A model generated the notes under the pieces. It worked only from the letters and a program-made list of their open reading frames with translations. It did no database searches and was not told where the DNA came from. Positions 49,688 to 58,048 of a stretch of 64,000 nucleotides of DNA are shown here, piece after piece. Source of the DNA: Solirubrobacter pauli (GTDB lineage Bacteria > Actinomycetota > Thermoleophilia > Solirubrobacterales > Solirubrobacteraceae); assembly GCF_003633755.1 (NCBI RefSeq), contig NZ_RBIL01000001.1:3891426-3955425 (forward strand), written 5' to 3'. A program made the translations under genes and the position numbers. How positions within the stretch are numbered: the first letter of the stretch is position 1; the number at the start of each line of letters is the position of its first letter.

Positions 49688-50641
49688 ATGCGGGCATTCG
49701 TTGCAGAGAAGACGGACGACGACGTCACGCGCGGGGTGCGTGACGACTTCGAGCTCGAAGGTGCGGACGGCGTCGTCGTCGACGTCGAGTACTCGAGCGT
49801 GAACTACAAGGACGGGCTGGCGACGATCGCCAAGGGGCAGGTGGCGCGGATCTCGCCGCTCGTGCCGGGCATCGACCTGGCGGGGCGCACGGCCGACGGC
49901 CAGGCCGTGCTCGCTCACGGGTACGGGCTGGGCGTCTCGCAACACGGCGGCTACGCCGAGCAGGCGCGGGTGCCGTCGGAGTGGCTCGTGCCGCTGCCGG
50001 ACGGGCTGAGCGCGCGCCAGGCGATGGCGATCGGGACGGCCGGCTACACGGCGGCGCGCTGCGTGATGGCGCTGGAGGCGGCCGGGCTGGCGCCGGGCGC
50101 CGGGCCGGTGCTGGTGACGGGCGCGAGCGGCGGCGTCGGCTCCACGGCGGTCGACATCCTGGCGGCGCGCGGCTACGAGGTCGTCGCCTCGTCCGGCAAG
50201 GACCCGGCATGGCTGAAGGCGCTGGGCGCGTCCGAGGTCATCTCGCGCGAGGAGGCCGCGGGGGACGCCTCCCGGCCGCTGGAGAAGACGCGCTGGGCGG
50301 GCGCCGTGGACTGCGTGGGCGGCGCCGTGCTGGCGGGCGTCGTGCGGGCATTGAGCTACGGCGGCGCCGTGGCGGCGTGCGGCAACACCGGGGGCGTGAA
50401 GCTCGAGGCGACGGTCCTGCCGTTCATCCTGCGCGGCGTCTCGTTGCTCGGCGTGGACTCGGTGCAGACGCCGATCGAGGCGCGCCGGGAGACGTGGGCG
50501 CGGCTGGCGACGGACCTGCGCCCCCCGCACCTCGACGAGGCGATCACGCGCGAAGTCGGGCTGGACGGGCTAGAAGATGCGTTGAGCGCCGTGCTGCGCG
50601 GCGAGCTGCAGGGCCGGACCGTGGTCCGGGTCGCGGTCTAA
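49688..50641 (+). CDS. Zinc-independent MDR oxidoreductase (AcuI/YhdH-like)
   Basis: 317 aa from ATG. VEYSSVNYKDGLATIAKGQV, PLVPGIDLAGRTADG, HGGYAEQARVPSEWLVPLPD, IGTAGYTAARCVMALE and the dinucleotide loop VLVTGASGGVGSTAVDILAA, with ASGKDPAWLKALGASEVI-type sequence after it, match the acrylyl-CoA reductase subgroup of quinone oxidoreductases. Cys zinc ligands are absent. It probably reduces an enoyl- or acrylyl-CoA with NADPH. It ends 4 bp into the convergent xseB gene. Confidence 0.88.
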   Translation: MRAFVAEKTDDDVTRGVRDDFELEGADGVVVDVEYSSVNYKDGLATIAKGQVARISPLVPGIDLAGRTADGQAVLAHGYGLGVSQHGGYAEQARVPSEWLVPLPDGLSARQAMAIGTAGYTAARCVMALEAAGLAPGAGPVLVTGASGGVGSTAVDILAARGYEVVASSGKDPAWLKALGASEVISREEAAGDASRPLEKTRWAGAVDCVGGAVLAGVVRALSYGGAVAACGNTGGVKLEATVLPFILRGVSLLGVDSVQTPIEARRETWARLATDLRPPHLDEAITREVGLDGLEDALSAVLRGELQGRTVVRVAV

Positions 50642-50859
50642 GCCGCTTCGAGGCGGGCGACGAGCTCGTCGAGGCGCAGCTCTTCGAGGCCCTGGCCGAC
50701 GGCTTCGAGCTCTGCGGCGCAGAACTCCACGAGCCCGCGGCCCTCCCGGCACAAATCCAGTGTTTCGCGCAGCCCGGCCTCTCCGGAGTCCAGGCGGGCG
50801 ATGATCGCCTCCAGCCGGGTGCTGGCGGTCTCGTAGGTCAGCGTCTCCTCGGCGGCCAT
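50638..50859 (-). CDS. xseB: Exodeoxyribonuclease VII small subunit
   Basis: 73 aa. TYETASTRLEAIIARLDSGE, then GLRETLDLCREGRGLVEFCA and an acidic helical tail, the standard XseB coiled-coil hairpin. It forms the ExoVII complex with XseA (52022-53668), which degrades single-stranded DNA in both directions. Unusually the two subunit genes are separated by an HD-GYP gene on the other strand. Confidence 0.92.
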   Translation of the reverse strand: MAAEETLTYETASTRLEAIIARLDSGEAGLRETLDLCREGRGLVEFCAAELEAVGQGLEELRLDELVARLEAA

Positions 50860-50879
50860 GCCATTGACCCTAGCGGGGG

Positions 50880-52025
50880 GTGCGGCGGGTAAAGAGCGGC
50901 GTGAACGCGCCGATCTACGGGGTCGTGCGTTTGATCCCTTCCCGCAAGATCCGCGACGGCGTCGAGCTGGCGCGGGACGTGGTGGCCGGCCCTCCCGGGA
51001 CGGCGCCGCTGTTGCGGGCCGGCGTCAAGCTGTCCGCGCGGTACGCGGATCTGCTCCCCAAGGCGGGGGTCGGCTCGGTCTGGATCGAGGACGAGCTGGG
51101 CGCGGACATCGACATCGCCGAGCCGCTCACGCCCGAGACGCGGGCAAAGGTCCACAAGGCGACGGCGGGCGCGCTCAGCGCGGCGGGCACCGCGCTGCGC
51201 TCCGGCTCGGGCATGCCGCGCGACGTCGTGGAGTCGCTGGGGGACGTCGCCTCCTCGATGGTCAACGACCTGCTGGACGTGCCCGAGGCCGCGCTCGCCC
51301 TCGACGACCTCAACGCCTTCGACGACTACACCCACAAGCACAGCGTCCAGGTGACGATCCTCGGGCTCCTGATCGCCCGCCGCGTGTGGCAGACCGAGGG
51401 CTGGATCGACTATCGCGGACGACGCCGCAAGGACCGGATCGAGGACCGCCTGCGCAAGCTCGGCCTCGGCCTGCTCGTCCACGACGTCGGCAAGCTCGCC
51501 GTGCCGCCGGAGATCCTCAACAAGCCCGGCCGCCTGACCGACCCGGAGATGGAGATCATGAAGACGCACGCGATGGCGGGCGTCGAGCTGCTCCGGCCGG
51601 CCGACCTCTCCCCGCTCTCGCTCGGCGTCGTCCGCGACCACCACGAGCGCATCGACGGCTCCGGCTACCCCGAGGGCCTGTTCGGCTCCCAGGTCCAGGA
51701 GTTCCCCCGCATCGCCGCCGTGGCCGACGTCTTCGACGCCGTGACCTCCGAGCGCGTGTACAAGCCGGCCGCGCCGCCGCACGTCGGCGTCCGCGTCATC
51801 CGCGAAGGCGCCGGCACCCAGTTCTGCACCGAGGTCGTCCGCCACTTCCGCGCGGTCGTCATGCCGTACCCCGTCGGCCACGAGGTCACCCTCCCCGACG
51901 GCCGCACCGGCGTCGTCTCGGGCGTCTCGATCGACGAGCCCGACGCACCCACGGTGCGCGTGCTGGGCCCGGCCGGCGTCGAAGAGCTCACCGTCGACAT
52001 GACGGCCGAGCAGGCCGCGGCCTAG
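50880..52025 (+). CDS. HD-GYP domain phosphodiesterase
   Basis: 381 aa from GTG. An N-terminal DUF3391-like region (VRLIPSRKIRDGVELARDVV) precedes the HD-GYP core: DYTHKHSVQVTILGLLIAR, LLVHDVGKLAVPPEILNKPG with the HD dyad near residue 201, KTHAMAGVELL, VVRDHHERIDGSGYPEGL with GYP near 262, and ADVFDAVTSERVYK. Complete metal ligands predict c-di-GMP hydrolysis. The C-terminal tail (DGRTGVVSGVSIDEPDAPTV) is a small beta domain. The gene lies between xseB and xseA, read in the opposite direction and divergent from xseB by 20 bp. Confidence 0.9.
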   Translation: MRRVKSGVNAPIYGVVRLIPSRKIRDGVELARDVVAGPPGTAPLLRAGVKLSARYADLLPKAGVGSVWIEDELGADIDIAEPLTPETRAKVHKATAGALSAAGTALRSGSGMPRDVVESLGDVASSMVNDLLDVPEAALALDDLNAFDDYTHKHSVQVTILGLLIARRVWQTEGWIDYRGRRRKDRIEDRLRKLGLGLLVHDVGKLAVPPEILNKPGRLTDPEMEIMKTHAMAGVELLRPADLSPLSLGVVRDHHERIDGSGYPEGLFGSQVQEFPRIAAVADVFDAVTSERVYKPAAPPHVGVRVIREGAGTQFCTEVVRHFRAVVMPYPVGHEVTLPDGRTGVVSGVSIDEPDAPTVRVLGPAGVEELTVDMTAEQAAA

Positions 52026-53668
52026 AAGAGCCGCGCCTCTTCCTCGTGCGCGGCCCGTCCGGCGGCCGTGGCGGGCTTCAGCCGGCGTGGGGCGGGCGCG
52101 GCCTCGTCGGGCGGAGCGAGCCCGTCGGGCAGCGCCGCGGGCTCGCCAGGCGCCGCCGGCTCGTCGGGCGCCGTCGCGGGCTCGTCCGTCGTCGCCACCG
52201 GCTCGTCCGTCGCCGCCACCGGCTCGTCCGTCGCCGCCACCGGCTCGTCCGTCGTCGCCACCGGCTCGTCCGTCGCCATCGGCTCGTCCGTCGCCGTCGC
52301 GGGCTCGTCCGGCGCGGCCGTCGCGCGCTCCGGGCGCGCGTGGACACGGCCGTCGTGGAGGCGGATCGTGAGGCGCTGCTGGGCTTCTGCGGCGGCCGCC
52401 GTCGTGATCGGCTCCCCGTGCTCGTCCTCCAGGAGCGCGTAGCCCCGTTCGAGCGTGCGTTGCGGGTCGTGGGCGGCGAGCGTGCCCAGGATCCGGTCCA
52501 GGTCCCGCCGGCGGCGTTCCAGGGCGGCGGCGGACGCGCGGTCGAGCGTCGCGGCGTCCGTCTGGGCGCGGCGGGCGGCGCGTTCGGCGCCGAACGACGC
52601 AGCGGTGGCCTTGCGGGTCAGCGCGGCGGCGCGTTGCTGGGTGCCGCGTTCGCCGGTGGTGATCGCGCGGCGGGTGGCGGCGCGGAGCTCGCGCAGCTGC
52701 TGGTGCAGGCGGGTGCGGTGGCGGGCGACGTGGTGGCCCGGCGCGCGGGACAGGCGCGCGAGCGTGCGGGCGCGGTCCAGCACGGCGCGGCGGCTCTGGC
52801 GGTGCAGGCGCGCGGCCGAGCCCGCCAGCGCGGCGCGGGCCGCGGTGCAGTCGACCGGCACGGCGGTCTCGGCGGCGTGGGTCGGCGTCGAGCACGCGAC
52901 GGCGGCGACGTCGTCGAGCAGCGTGCGGTCCGTGTGATGGCCGACGCTCGAGATGACCGGCACGCGCAGCAGGGCGACCGTCCGGCACAGGGTCTCGTCG
53001 CAGAACGCGAACAGGTCGGCCAGCGACCCGCCGCCGCGCGCGACCACGATCACCTCGACCTCCTCGCACGCCGCGAGGTCCTGGAGCTTGCGCGTGATCG
53101 CCGGCGCGGCATGACGGTCCTGCACGGGCGCGAAGCCCCAGACGACCCGTCCGGCCCAACCGCGGCGGCGCAGGCCGGCGAGGACGTCGTCGCGCGCCTT
53201 GCCCGACTCGCCCGTGACCACGCCGATCACCTTCGGCAGTCGTGGCCGCGGGAGCGCCTTCTGCGGCTCGAACAGGCCCTCGGCGTGCAGCCGCTTGCGG
53301 AGCTGGTCCAACTGCGCGAGCAGATCGCCCTCGCCCGCGACCCGCAGCCGCGTCACCGAGAACGAGAACGACGGCGACGCCGTGCGTGAGCCCGGGTAGT
53401 AGTCGCACCCGCCCGCCACGACGACCTGCGCGCCGTCCGCGAGCGGCCCGACCTTGAGCTTGTCGAAGTCCTCGCGCCACATCGAGCAGGGCAGCGCGCC
53501 GGATGCGTCCCGCAGCTCGAACCACACCTTCGCGCGGCCCGCCTTGAACCCGAAGACCTCGCCGAAGACCTGCACGCGCGTGAAGCCGCGCAGGCGGTCC
53601 TTGAGGGCGGCCGCGTACTGGCCGACCGGAAACGGGCCCGTGAGGGTGGAGCCGGGAATGCCGTCCAT
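52022..53668 (-). CDS. xseA: Exodeoxyribonuclease VII large subunit with repeat-rich C-terminal tail
   Basis: 548 aa, longer than the usual 400-450. An N-terminal OB-fold (VFGFKAGRAKVWFELRDASG) is followed by the catalytic core: RLPKVIGVVTGESGKARDDV, VIVVARGGGSLADLFAFCDE, PVISSVGHHTDRTLLDDVAA, STPTHAAETAVPV, then a long coiled coil (RLHRQSRRAVLDRARTLARL) and ERGYALLEDEHGEPI. The extra C-terminus is a Thr/Asp/Glu/Pro-rich tail built from DEPVAAT-type 7-residue repeats (52160-52311), probably disordered. Core assignment is certain. Confidence 0.93.
   Translation of the reverse strand: MDGIPGSTLTGPFPVGQYAAALKDRLRGFTRVQVFGEVFGFKAGRAKVWFELRDASGALPCSMWREDFDKLKVGPLADGAQVVVAGGCDYYPGSRTASPSFSFSVTRLRVAGEGDLLAQLDQLRKRLHAEGLFEPQKALPRPRLPKVIGVVTGESGKARDDVLAGLRRRGWAGRVVWGFAPVQDRHAAPAITRKLQDLAACEEVEVIVVARGGGSLADLFAFCDETLCRTVALLRVPVISSVGHHTDRTLLDDVAAVACSTPTHAAETAVPVDCTAARAALAGSAARLHRQSRRAVLDRARTLARLSRAPGHHVARHRTRLHQQLRELRAATRRAITTGERGTQQRAAALTRKATAASFGAERAARRAQTDAATLDRASAAALERRRRDLDRILGTLAAHDPQRTLERGYALLEDEHGEPITTAAAAEAQQRLTIRLHDGRVHARPERATAAPDEPATATDEPMATDEPVATTDEPVAATDEPVAATDEPVATTDEPATAPDEPAAPGEPAALPDGLAPPDEAAPAPRRLKPATAAGRAAHEEEARLF
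52160..52311 (-). repeat. 21-bp tandem repeats in the xseA 3' end
   Basis: About seven imperfect copies of a 21-bp unit (plus strand gtcgccgccaccggctcgtc plus one c) encode DEPVAAT-like heptapeptides. Copies are in frame, so slippage changes tail length without a frameshift. Confidence 0.85.
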
Positions 53669-53892
53669 CGTTGCTCACGCTAGTCCTGACGGCGGACGAA
53701 GCCGCGTGGACGGCGACCACACCCGCGGGCGCCGCGTCAACCAATTCATGCCCCGGCGTGGGCGGAGAGCGCGGCGTGGGTCAGGAACTGCTTGACCCGT
53801 CGCGGCGGGCGTGGTGTGCGCGGGTGAGCCGGGTTCCCCGGACTGTGAACGCGTTCGCGTCCCTGTTTCCATGGCTAGGGCCGGTTTCGCGG

Positions 53893-53943
53893 GGGGGTGT
53901 GTCCGCAAACCTTCCTGTGAGGACGGTTTCCGGACACACCCCC
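53893..53943. repeat. Central hairpin 1 of the palindrome
   Basis: GGGGGTGTGTCCG / CGGACACACCCCC (13 bp), then a c-c mismatch, AAACC / GGTTT (5 bp), a t-c mismatch, TCCT / AGGA (4 bp) and a GTG loop: a 51-nt almost perfect stem. Confidence 0.8.
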
Positions 53944-53964
53944 TCTAGACGGCCGCGTTTTCGG

Positions 53965-54013
53965 GGGGTAGGCCCGGAAACTTTCGCTCAGCGAAAGCCA
54001 GCGGGCCTACCCC
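53965..54013. repeat. Central hairpin 2 of the palindrome
   Basis: GGGGTAGGCCCG / CGGGCCTACCCC (12 bp), an internal loop (gaaa / ccag), and CTTTCGC-tca-GCGAAAG (7 bp). It has the same overall shape as hairpin 1 with a different sequence. Confidence 0.8.
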
Positions 54014-54450
54014 TCCCCGGCGAACCGGCGCGCTCGGTCCCGAGCCATCGAATCGCGGTGAACGCCGGAGCGTTCACTCAGTGAGGGGAACCCTCCTCAC
54101 CTGCCCACATCACACCCGCCGCGACGGGTCAAGCGATTCCTGACGACCGCGCCGCTCTCCGCCCGCGCCCGGGCATTAATTGCTTGACGCGGCGCCCGCG
54201 GGTGTGATCAGCCGTAAGCCGTTACCCGCGCGGCCGGCGCCCCGTCACAGACGAACGGGACGACAGACGCGGCCGGGGCGCAAACGCCGGCCGCCGCGGC
54301 GCACGCGACGAGGCATGTGGCGGCCCCGCGTGGTCGGCCACCGCCAGCAACTCCAACAGCAACACCGTGAGCAGCACGTCCCGCGCGGCATCCGCGTGGC
54401 GACCGGAGGTCGCGCGGAGCGCCAGGACGAGCAGCTCGTTCAACCCGGGA

Positions 54451-54762
54451 TCAACCCTTGGTGGCTCCCGGGAGGTAACGCGGCTGCTCGTGGTCGCTGA
54501 CGCTGGCCAGCGTGCCGATGCCGTCCTCGTTGGGCGTGCCGCGGACCTCGCCGGTGAAGCCGAGGCGCTCGAGCTTGCTGATCTCGCCCTCCGCGTAAAT
54601 GCGGACCTGGCTGTCCTGCGGGAGGCCGGCGACGAGCTTCCGGATCCGGTTGCGGATCTGGTACGAGAAGTGCGGCGTGGCGGACGCGACGAGCTGGCGG
54701 ATGTCGTCGACGGTCACGTCGCGGTCGCCGCGGATGCGTTCGGGCTGCTCGGCTTCGGCCAT
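54451..54762 (-). CDS. Unknown conserved small protein
   Basis: 103 aa beginning MAEAEQPERIRGDRDVTVDD. IRQLVASATPHFSYQIRNRI and KLVAGLPQDSQVRIYAEGEI are well-structured, followed by SKLERLGFTGEVRGTPNEDG. It starts 5 bp after the stop of the lipoprotein gene and is probably co-transcribed with it. The fold may bind nucleic acid (basic first half), but I do not recognise the family. The frame upstream belongs to the lipoprotein gene in another phase. Confidence 0.7.
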   Translation of the reverse strand: MAEAEQPERIRGDRDVTVDDIRQLVASATPHFSYQIRNRIRKLVAGLPQDSQVRIYAEGEISKLERLGFTGEVRGTPNEDGIGTLASVSDHEQPRYLPGATKG

Positions 54763-54767
54763 CGTGC

Positions 54768-55961
54768 TCAGGGTGCTCCGGTATCGACGGGGGTGATCTC
54801 CAGCAGGGTATCTATGCGGTCCTGGACCGCGGCCGCCAACGCGCTCTCGTCGCCGATGATCCAGCCGTGGTTGTAGACGCCGCGCACGGCGGGGGTGGCG
54901 TCGTCGTAGCCGGGCTGGATGTCCAGGAGGTAGTTCTGCAGCGGCTCCGACAGCACGCCGGCGTCGCTCACCAGCAGCAGCGGCGCGTACTTGCCGTGCG
55001 TGCTCAACGGCGCGGCGGCCGCGGCGTCCTGGGGGCGGCGGACGTTCGCGAACACGAGCCCGTGCCCTGGATCGACCACGCCCCAGCCGAAGTTGCCGTC
55101 GGTGTAGCGGGCGAACGCGATCGCGGTGTTGGAGGCGTCGCCCGCGGCGATCCGCTTGACGGTGCCGAGCTTGCCGAGCGCGTCGAACACGGCGTCCGGG
55201 ACGGCGTCCTCGGGCCCGAGGACGTAGATCGCCGCCGAGCGGTGCCGCTTGAGCGCCTCGGTCGTCTCCGCGGGCACGCCCTGCGCGGTCACCCACAGGA
55301 TCGGGGTGCCCGACCAGGCGGCGTAGCCGGCGGCGGGCATCGCGTACTCGGGCCGGTCGGAGCTCGCGACGATCACGGCCGGCGACGCGGCGCCGGAGGC
55401 GCTGATCTGCAGCCGGTCCACCGCCGCGGCCAGCGCGGCCGGGGACGCGGCGGCCGGGATGTCCGTCGTCTTGTAGCCCTCGACGGGCGCCTTGGTCCCG
55501 ACGCGGATGATCTGCGCGCCGCCGGCCTCCTTGGAGCCGGTCGGCCGCAGCGCGTCGAGCGCGGCGCGGGTCGCGTCCGGGATCGTGTCGCCGTCGGCGA
55601 ACAGGATCGGCGCGCGGATCGGCTTCGCGGCCAGTACGGACGCCGCGATCCCCGTCTGCCACGCGCGCGCCTCGGCAAGGATCACGGCCGGCGGGCGCGA
55701 CTCGTCCGTGCGCGCGGGATACGTCGCCAGCGCGATGCCGGCGGCGTCCGCGATCGCGTCCGCGCCCGCGACGCGCGTCGTGTTCTTGGTGGCGAACACC
55801 GGGAAGCCGAGCGGCGGGCCGCTCGCGGGCACCTCGCCGCCGGACTGGCCGGTCACGGGTGGGGTGGAAGGCGGTGTGGCGCTCGCGCTCGGCGCGTTGC
55901 CGCTGTCCCCACAGCCGGCGACGAGCACGAGCACCGCCAGCAGGCAAGCAATCGGACGCAC
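54768..55961 (-). CDS. Cell-wall-binding-repeat lipoprotein
   Basis: 397 aa from GTG 55961; ATG 56021 is possible but adds non-signal residues. Signal peptide MRPIACLLAVLVLVAGCGDS with lipobox and Cys17. The mature protein has repeated alpha/beta units of the cell wall binding repeat 2 (PF04122) type: GFPVFATKNTTRVAGADAIA, SVLAAKPIRAPILFADGDTI, AAIYVLGPEDAVPDAVFDAL, VKRIAAGDASNTAIAFARYT, YNHGWIIGDESALAAAVQDR. It should be membrane-anchored and bound to wall polymer. The divergent neighbour is a wall hydrolase under c-di-AMP control. Confidence 0.82.
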   Translation of the reverse strand: MRPIACLLAVLVLVAGCGDSGNAPSASATPPSTPPVTGQSGGEVPASGPPLGFPVFATKNTTRVAGADAIADAAGIALATYPARTDESRPPAVILAEARAWQTGIAASVLAAKPIRAPILFADGDTIPDATRAALDALRPTGSKEAGGAQIIRVGTKAPVEGYKTTDIPAAASPAALAAAVDRLQISASGAASPAVIVASSDRPEYAMPAAGYAAWSGTPILWVTAQGVPAETTEALKRHRSAAIYVLGPEDAVPDAVFDALGKLGTVKRIAAGDASNTAIAFARYTDGNFGWGVVDPGHGLVFANVRRPQDAAAAAPLSTHGKYAPLLLVSDAGVLSEPLQNYLLDIQPGYDDATPAVRGVYNHGWIIGDESALAAAVQDRIDTLLEITPVDTGAP

Positions 55962-56063
55962 CCCGACGAGGCTACTCAAGGTTCGCGGCGCCGCGTCGAT
56001 CAAAGGTGAAAGCGACCCCATCCCCCGGATGGGGCGCACGACTGGACAATTGACTGCGGCTTC

Positions 56064-56204
56064 CGCTAGGTTGCCGCGTACGCCGAGTCCCCGGTTGGTC
56101 GCCGGGGAGCGGGGGACCCAAGTAGTTGGGGCGAGTCGCGCGCAAGCGTGAGACGCAGGCTCTTTCAGCGTCAGCCCGTCAGCTAACCCCGCAGGCCGAC
56201 GAAA
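56064..56204 (+). promoter_or_regulatory. c-di-AMP riboswitch (ydaO-yuaA type)
   Basis: Conserved elements in order: CGCTAGGTTGCCG, GCCGAGTCC, GGTTGGTCGCCGGGGA, GGGGGACCCAAG, TTGGGGCGA, a variable GC stem with GCAA loop, then GCTCTTTCAGCG, CCCGTCAGCTAACCCCGCAG and GGCCGACGAAAG. This is the standard ydaO-yuaA consensus. The aptamer ends about 10 nt before the wall-hydrolase start, so it can control transcription or access to the ribosome site. In actinobacteria this riboswitch class typically precedes NlpC/P60 and Rpf genes. Confidence 0.93.
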
Positions 56205-56213
56205 GAGGAACAT

Positions 56214-56855
56214 TTGCCTTCCCTGCGGGCGATCGCGGTTGCGATCTCGACAACTTTGACGCTGGTTCTTCCCGCCACGGCCGTGGCGCAAGCGCCCGCT
56301 CCCGACAAGTCCGGCGGCGCCGTGTACCAGGCGCCCACGCCGGTCCCGACCCCGCCGCCGGCCCCGACGGACATCGTCGTCCCCGGCGCGGTGGCCCAGC
56401 TGCTCCCCGACGGCACCGCGGCCGCCCCGGCCGACGCCCCGCCGCAGGTCCAGCAGGCGATCTTCGCGGCCAACAAGCTCCAGGCCAAGCCGTACATCTA
56501 CGGCGGCGGCCACGCCAAGGTCGAGGACAAGGGCTACGACTGCTCCGGCACCGTCTCGTACGCGCTGCTCGGCGGCGGCGAGCCGCTCGGCCTCGAGTCC
56601 CCGCTGGACTCCGGCAGCTTCATGAAGTGGGGCGAAGCGGGCGAAGGCCAGTGGATCACGATCTACACCAACCCCGGTCACGCCTACGCCGTCATCGCGG
56701 GCCTGCGCCTGGACACGAGCATCGGCTCCTCGCCGCGCGGCGCGGACCGCAAGCTGGCCGCCCAGCACAAGAAGGCGATGGAGAAGGGGCCGCGCTGGCG
56801 CCCCTGGGAGCGCTCCTCCCGCGGCTTCAAGAAGCGCCACCCGGTCGGCTTCTAG
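56214..56855 (+). CDS. Secreted NlpC/P60-like cell-wall hydrolase
   Basis: 213 aa from TTG, preceded by AAGAGG. A Sec signal peptide (IAVAISTTLTLVLPATAVAQ) and a Pro-rich linker (TPVPTPPPAPTDIVV) lead to a compact NlpC/P60-type domain: YIYGGGHAKVEDKGYDCSGT, with the nucleophilic Cys in DCSGT near residue 110, and the His in PGHAYAVIAG near 159. The domain is at the small end for the family. It likely cuts peptide stems of peptidoglycan; expression is set by c-di-AMP through the riboswitch. Confidence 0.87.
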   Translation: MPSLRAIAVAISTTLTLVLPATAVAQAPAPDKSGGAVYQAPTPVPTPPPAPTDIVVPGAVAQLLPDGTAAAPADAPPQVQQAIFAANKLQAKPYIYGGGHAKVEDKGYDCSGTVSYALLGGGEPLGLESPLDSGSFMKWGEAGEGQWITIYTNPGHAYAVIAGLRLDTSIGSSPRGADRKLAAQHKKAMEKGPRWRPWERSSRGFKKRHPVGF

Positions 56856-56914
56856 CGCCGACGGGTACGCTTGGTCGAACTGACTCAGTTCCGACCACAG
56901 GAAAGGGAGGTGCC

Positions 56915-57694
56915 GTGGCCGGTATGTCCGGGCGGTTCTCCACGGTAATCAAGGCCAAGATCAATCGGATGCTCGACAAGGCCGAGGATCCGTCTGAGAC
57001 GCTGGAGTACAGCTACCAGAAGCAGATGGAGCTGCTCCAGAACGTCAAGAAGGGCATCGCTGACGTCGTCACCTCCAAGAAGCGCCTGCAGCTCCAGCAG
57101 CAGAAGCTCGAGCAGCAAGTCGTGAAGCTGGACACGCAGGCGCGTCAGGCGCTTGCCCAGAACCGCGAGGACCTGGCGCGCGTCGCGCTCGAGCGCAAGC
57201 AGTTCGCCCAGGGCGAGCTGCAGGGCCTGGACAGCCAGGTCCAGGAGCTCGAGGCCCAGCAGCAGGCGCTCGTCGACAAGGAGCAGAAGCTCCGCGCCAA
57301 GATCGACCAGTTCCGCACCAAGAAGGAGGTCATCAAGGCGCAGTACTCCGCCGCCGAGGCCTCCGTGAAGATCTCCGAGGCCGCGTCCGGCGTGGGCGAG
57401 GAGATGGCGGACGTCGGCATGGCGATGCAGCGCGCCATCGACAAGACCGAGAACATGCGTGCTCGGGCGAACGCGATGGACGAGCTCGAGGCTTCGGGCG
57501 CGTTCGACGACCAGCTGAGCCTCACGGCCGGCCAGGACGACATCGACCGCCAGCTGCACGAGCTGAGCTCGCAGTCCGCCGTGGACGACGACCTCGCGCG
57601 CCTGCGCGCCGAGCTCGGCCAGGGCTCCGCGCCGCAGCAGGCCCTCGGCGCCGGCGACGAGACGCAGACCCCCTCCCAGGAGAAGCCCGCGTGA
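56915..57694 (+). CDS. PspA/IM30-family membrane-stress protein
   Basis: 259 aa from GTG 56915, best placed for AAGGGAGG. A long coiled coil: INRMLDKAEDPSETLEYSYQ, QKQMELLQNVKKGIADVVTS, KRLQLQQQKLEQQVVKLDTQ, and GEEMADVGMAMQRAIDKTEN near the end. The N-terminal amphipathic helix (FSTVIKAKINRMLDKAEDP) binds membranes. PspA-type proteins polymerise on and stabilise damaged membranes. The stop overlaps the PspAA gene (start at 57691), the usual actinobacterial pairing. Confidence 0.92.
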   Translation: MAGMSGRFSTVIKAKINRMLDKAEDPSETLEYSYQKQMELLQNVKKGIADVVTSKKRLQLQQQKLEQQVVKLDTQARQALAQNREDLARVALERKQFAQGELQGLDSQVQELEAQQQALVDKEQKLRAKIDQFRTKKEVIKAQYSAAEASVKISEAASGVGEEMADVGMAMQRAIDKTENMRARANAMDELEASGAFDDQLSLTAGQDDIDRQLHELSSQSAVDDDLARLRAELGQGSAPQQALGAGDETQTPSQEKPA

Positions 57695-57969
57695 TCGTCC
57701 GGATCGCGACCGAAGGCCAGTACGAGCTGCCCGACGAAGACGTGGATCGCCTCAACGAGCTCGACAACGAGCTCGTGGCGATCGTCGAGGCGGGTGACGA
57801 AGAGCGCTTCGGCGAGGTCTTCGCGTCGCTCATCGAGCTCGTCCGCAGCGACGGCAAGCCCGTCGCCGACGACGTGCTGGAGGAGTCCGACGTGATCCTG
57901 CCGCCGCCCGACCTCACGTTCGAGGAAGCGGGCGAGCAGTTCAGCGGCGAGGGCCTCATCCCCGACTGA
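57691..57969 (+). CDS. PspA-associated protein PspAA
   Basis: 92 aa from GTG overlapping the pspA stop. VRIATEGQYELPDEDVDRLN, ELDNELVAIVEAGDEERFGE, LVRSDGKPVADDVLEESDVI, LPPPDLTFEEAG match the PspAA domain family: acidic, with the terminal SDLILPP-like motif. The protein is known as a genomic partner of PspA; its biochemical role is unclear. A two-component system follows. Confidence 0.88.
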   Translation: MIVRIATEGQYELPDEDVDRLNELDNELVAIVEAGDEERFGEVFASLIELVRSDGKPVADDVLEESDVILPPPDLTFEEAGEQFSGEGLIPD

Positions 57970-58048
57970 CGTCGGGCTAACCAGAAGCGCAAGAAGCGGG
58001 GTGGCTGGTCTGGTCGCCACCCCGCCCGGCGCATACCGTTCTCGCCAG

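Larger units (their letters stand above)
53711..54213. repeat. About 500-bp nested palindrome with two internal hairpins
   Basis: The sequence 53711-53825 and the reverse complement of 54105-54213 are nearly identical over about 110 bp (shared blocks include CACACCCGCGGGCGCCGCG, GGGCGGAGAGCG, GCTTGACCCGTCGCGGCGGG). Weaker complementarity continues inward to about 53880 and 54030 (GGGTTCCCC, TGAACGC, ATGGCT). Each arm is itself bordered by inverted CACACCCGC...GTCAA segments. The centre holds two separate hairpins (53893-53943 and 53965-54013). No gene is visible between xseA and 54451 apart from a doubtful TTG-started frame at 54222-54443. Confidence 0.8.

Noticed and set aside
52160-52311. 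Regularly spaced repeats considered as a CRISPR array
   Set aside because: The 21-bp units are tandem without spacers and encode an in-frame heptapeptide tail of XseA.
54222-54443. Possible 73-aa membrane protein (TTG start, ELLVLALRATSG...VLLTVLLLELLAV)
   Set aside because: No ribosome site, weak codon bias and low-complexity C-terminus; kept only as a remark.
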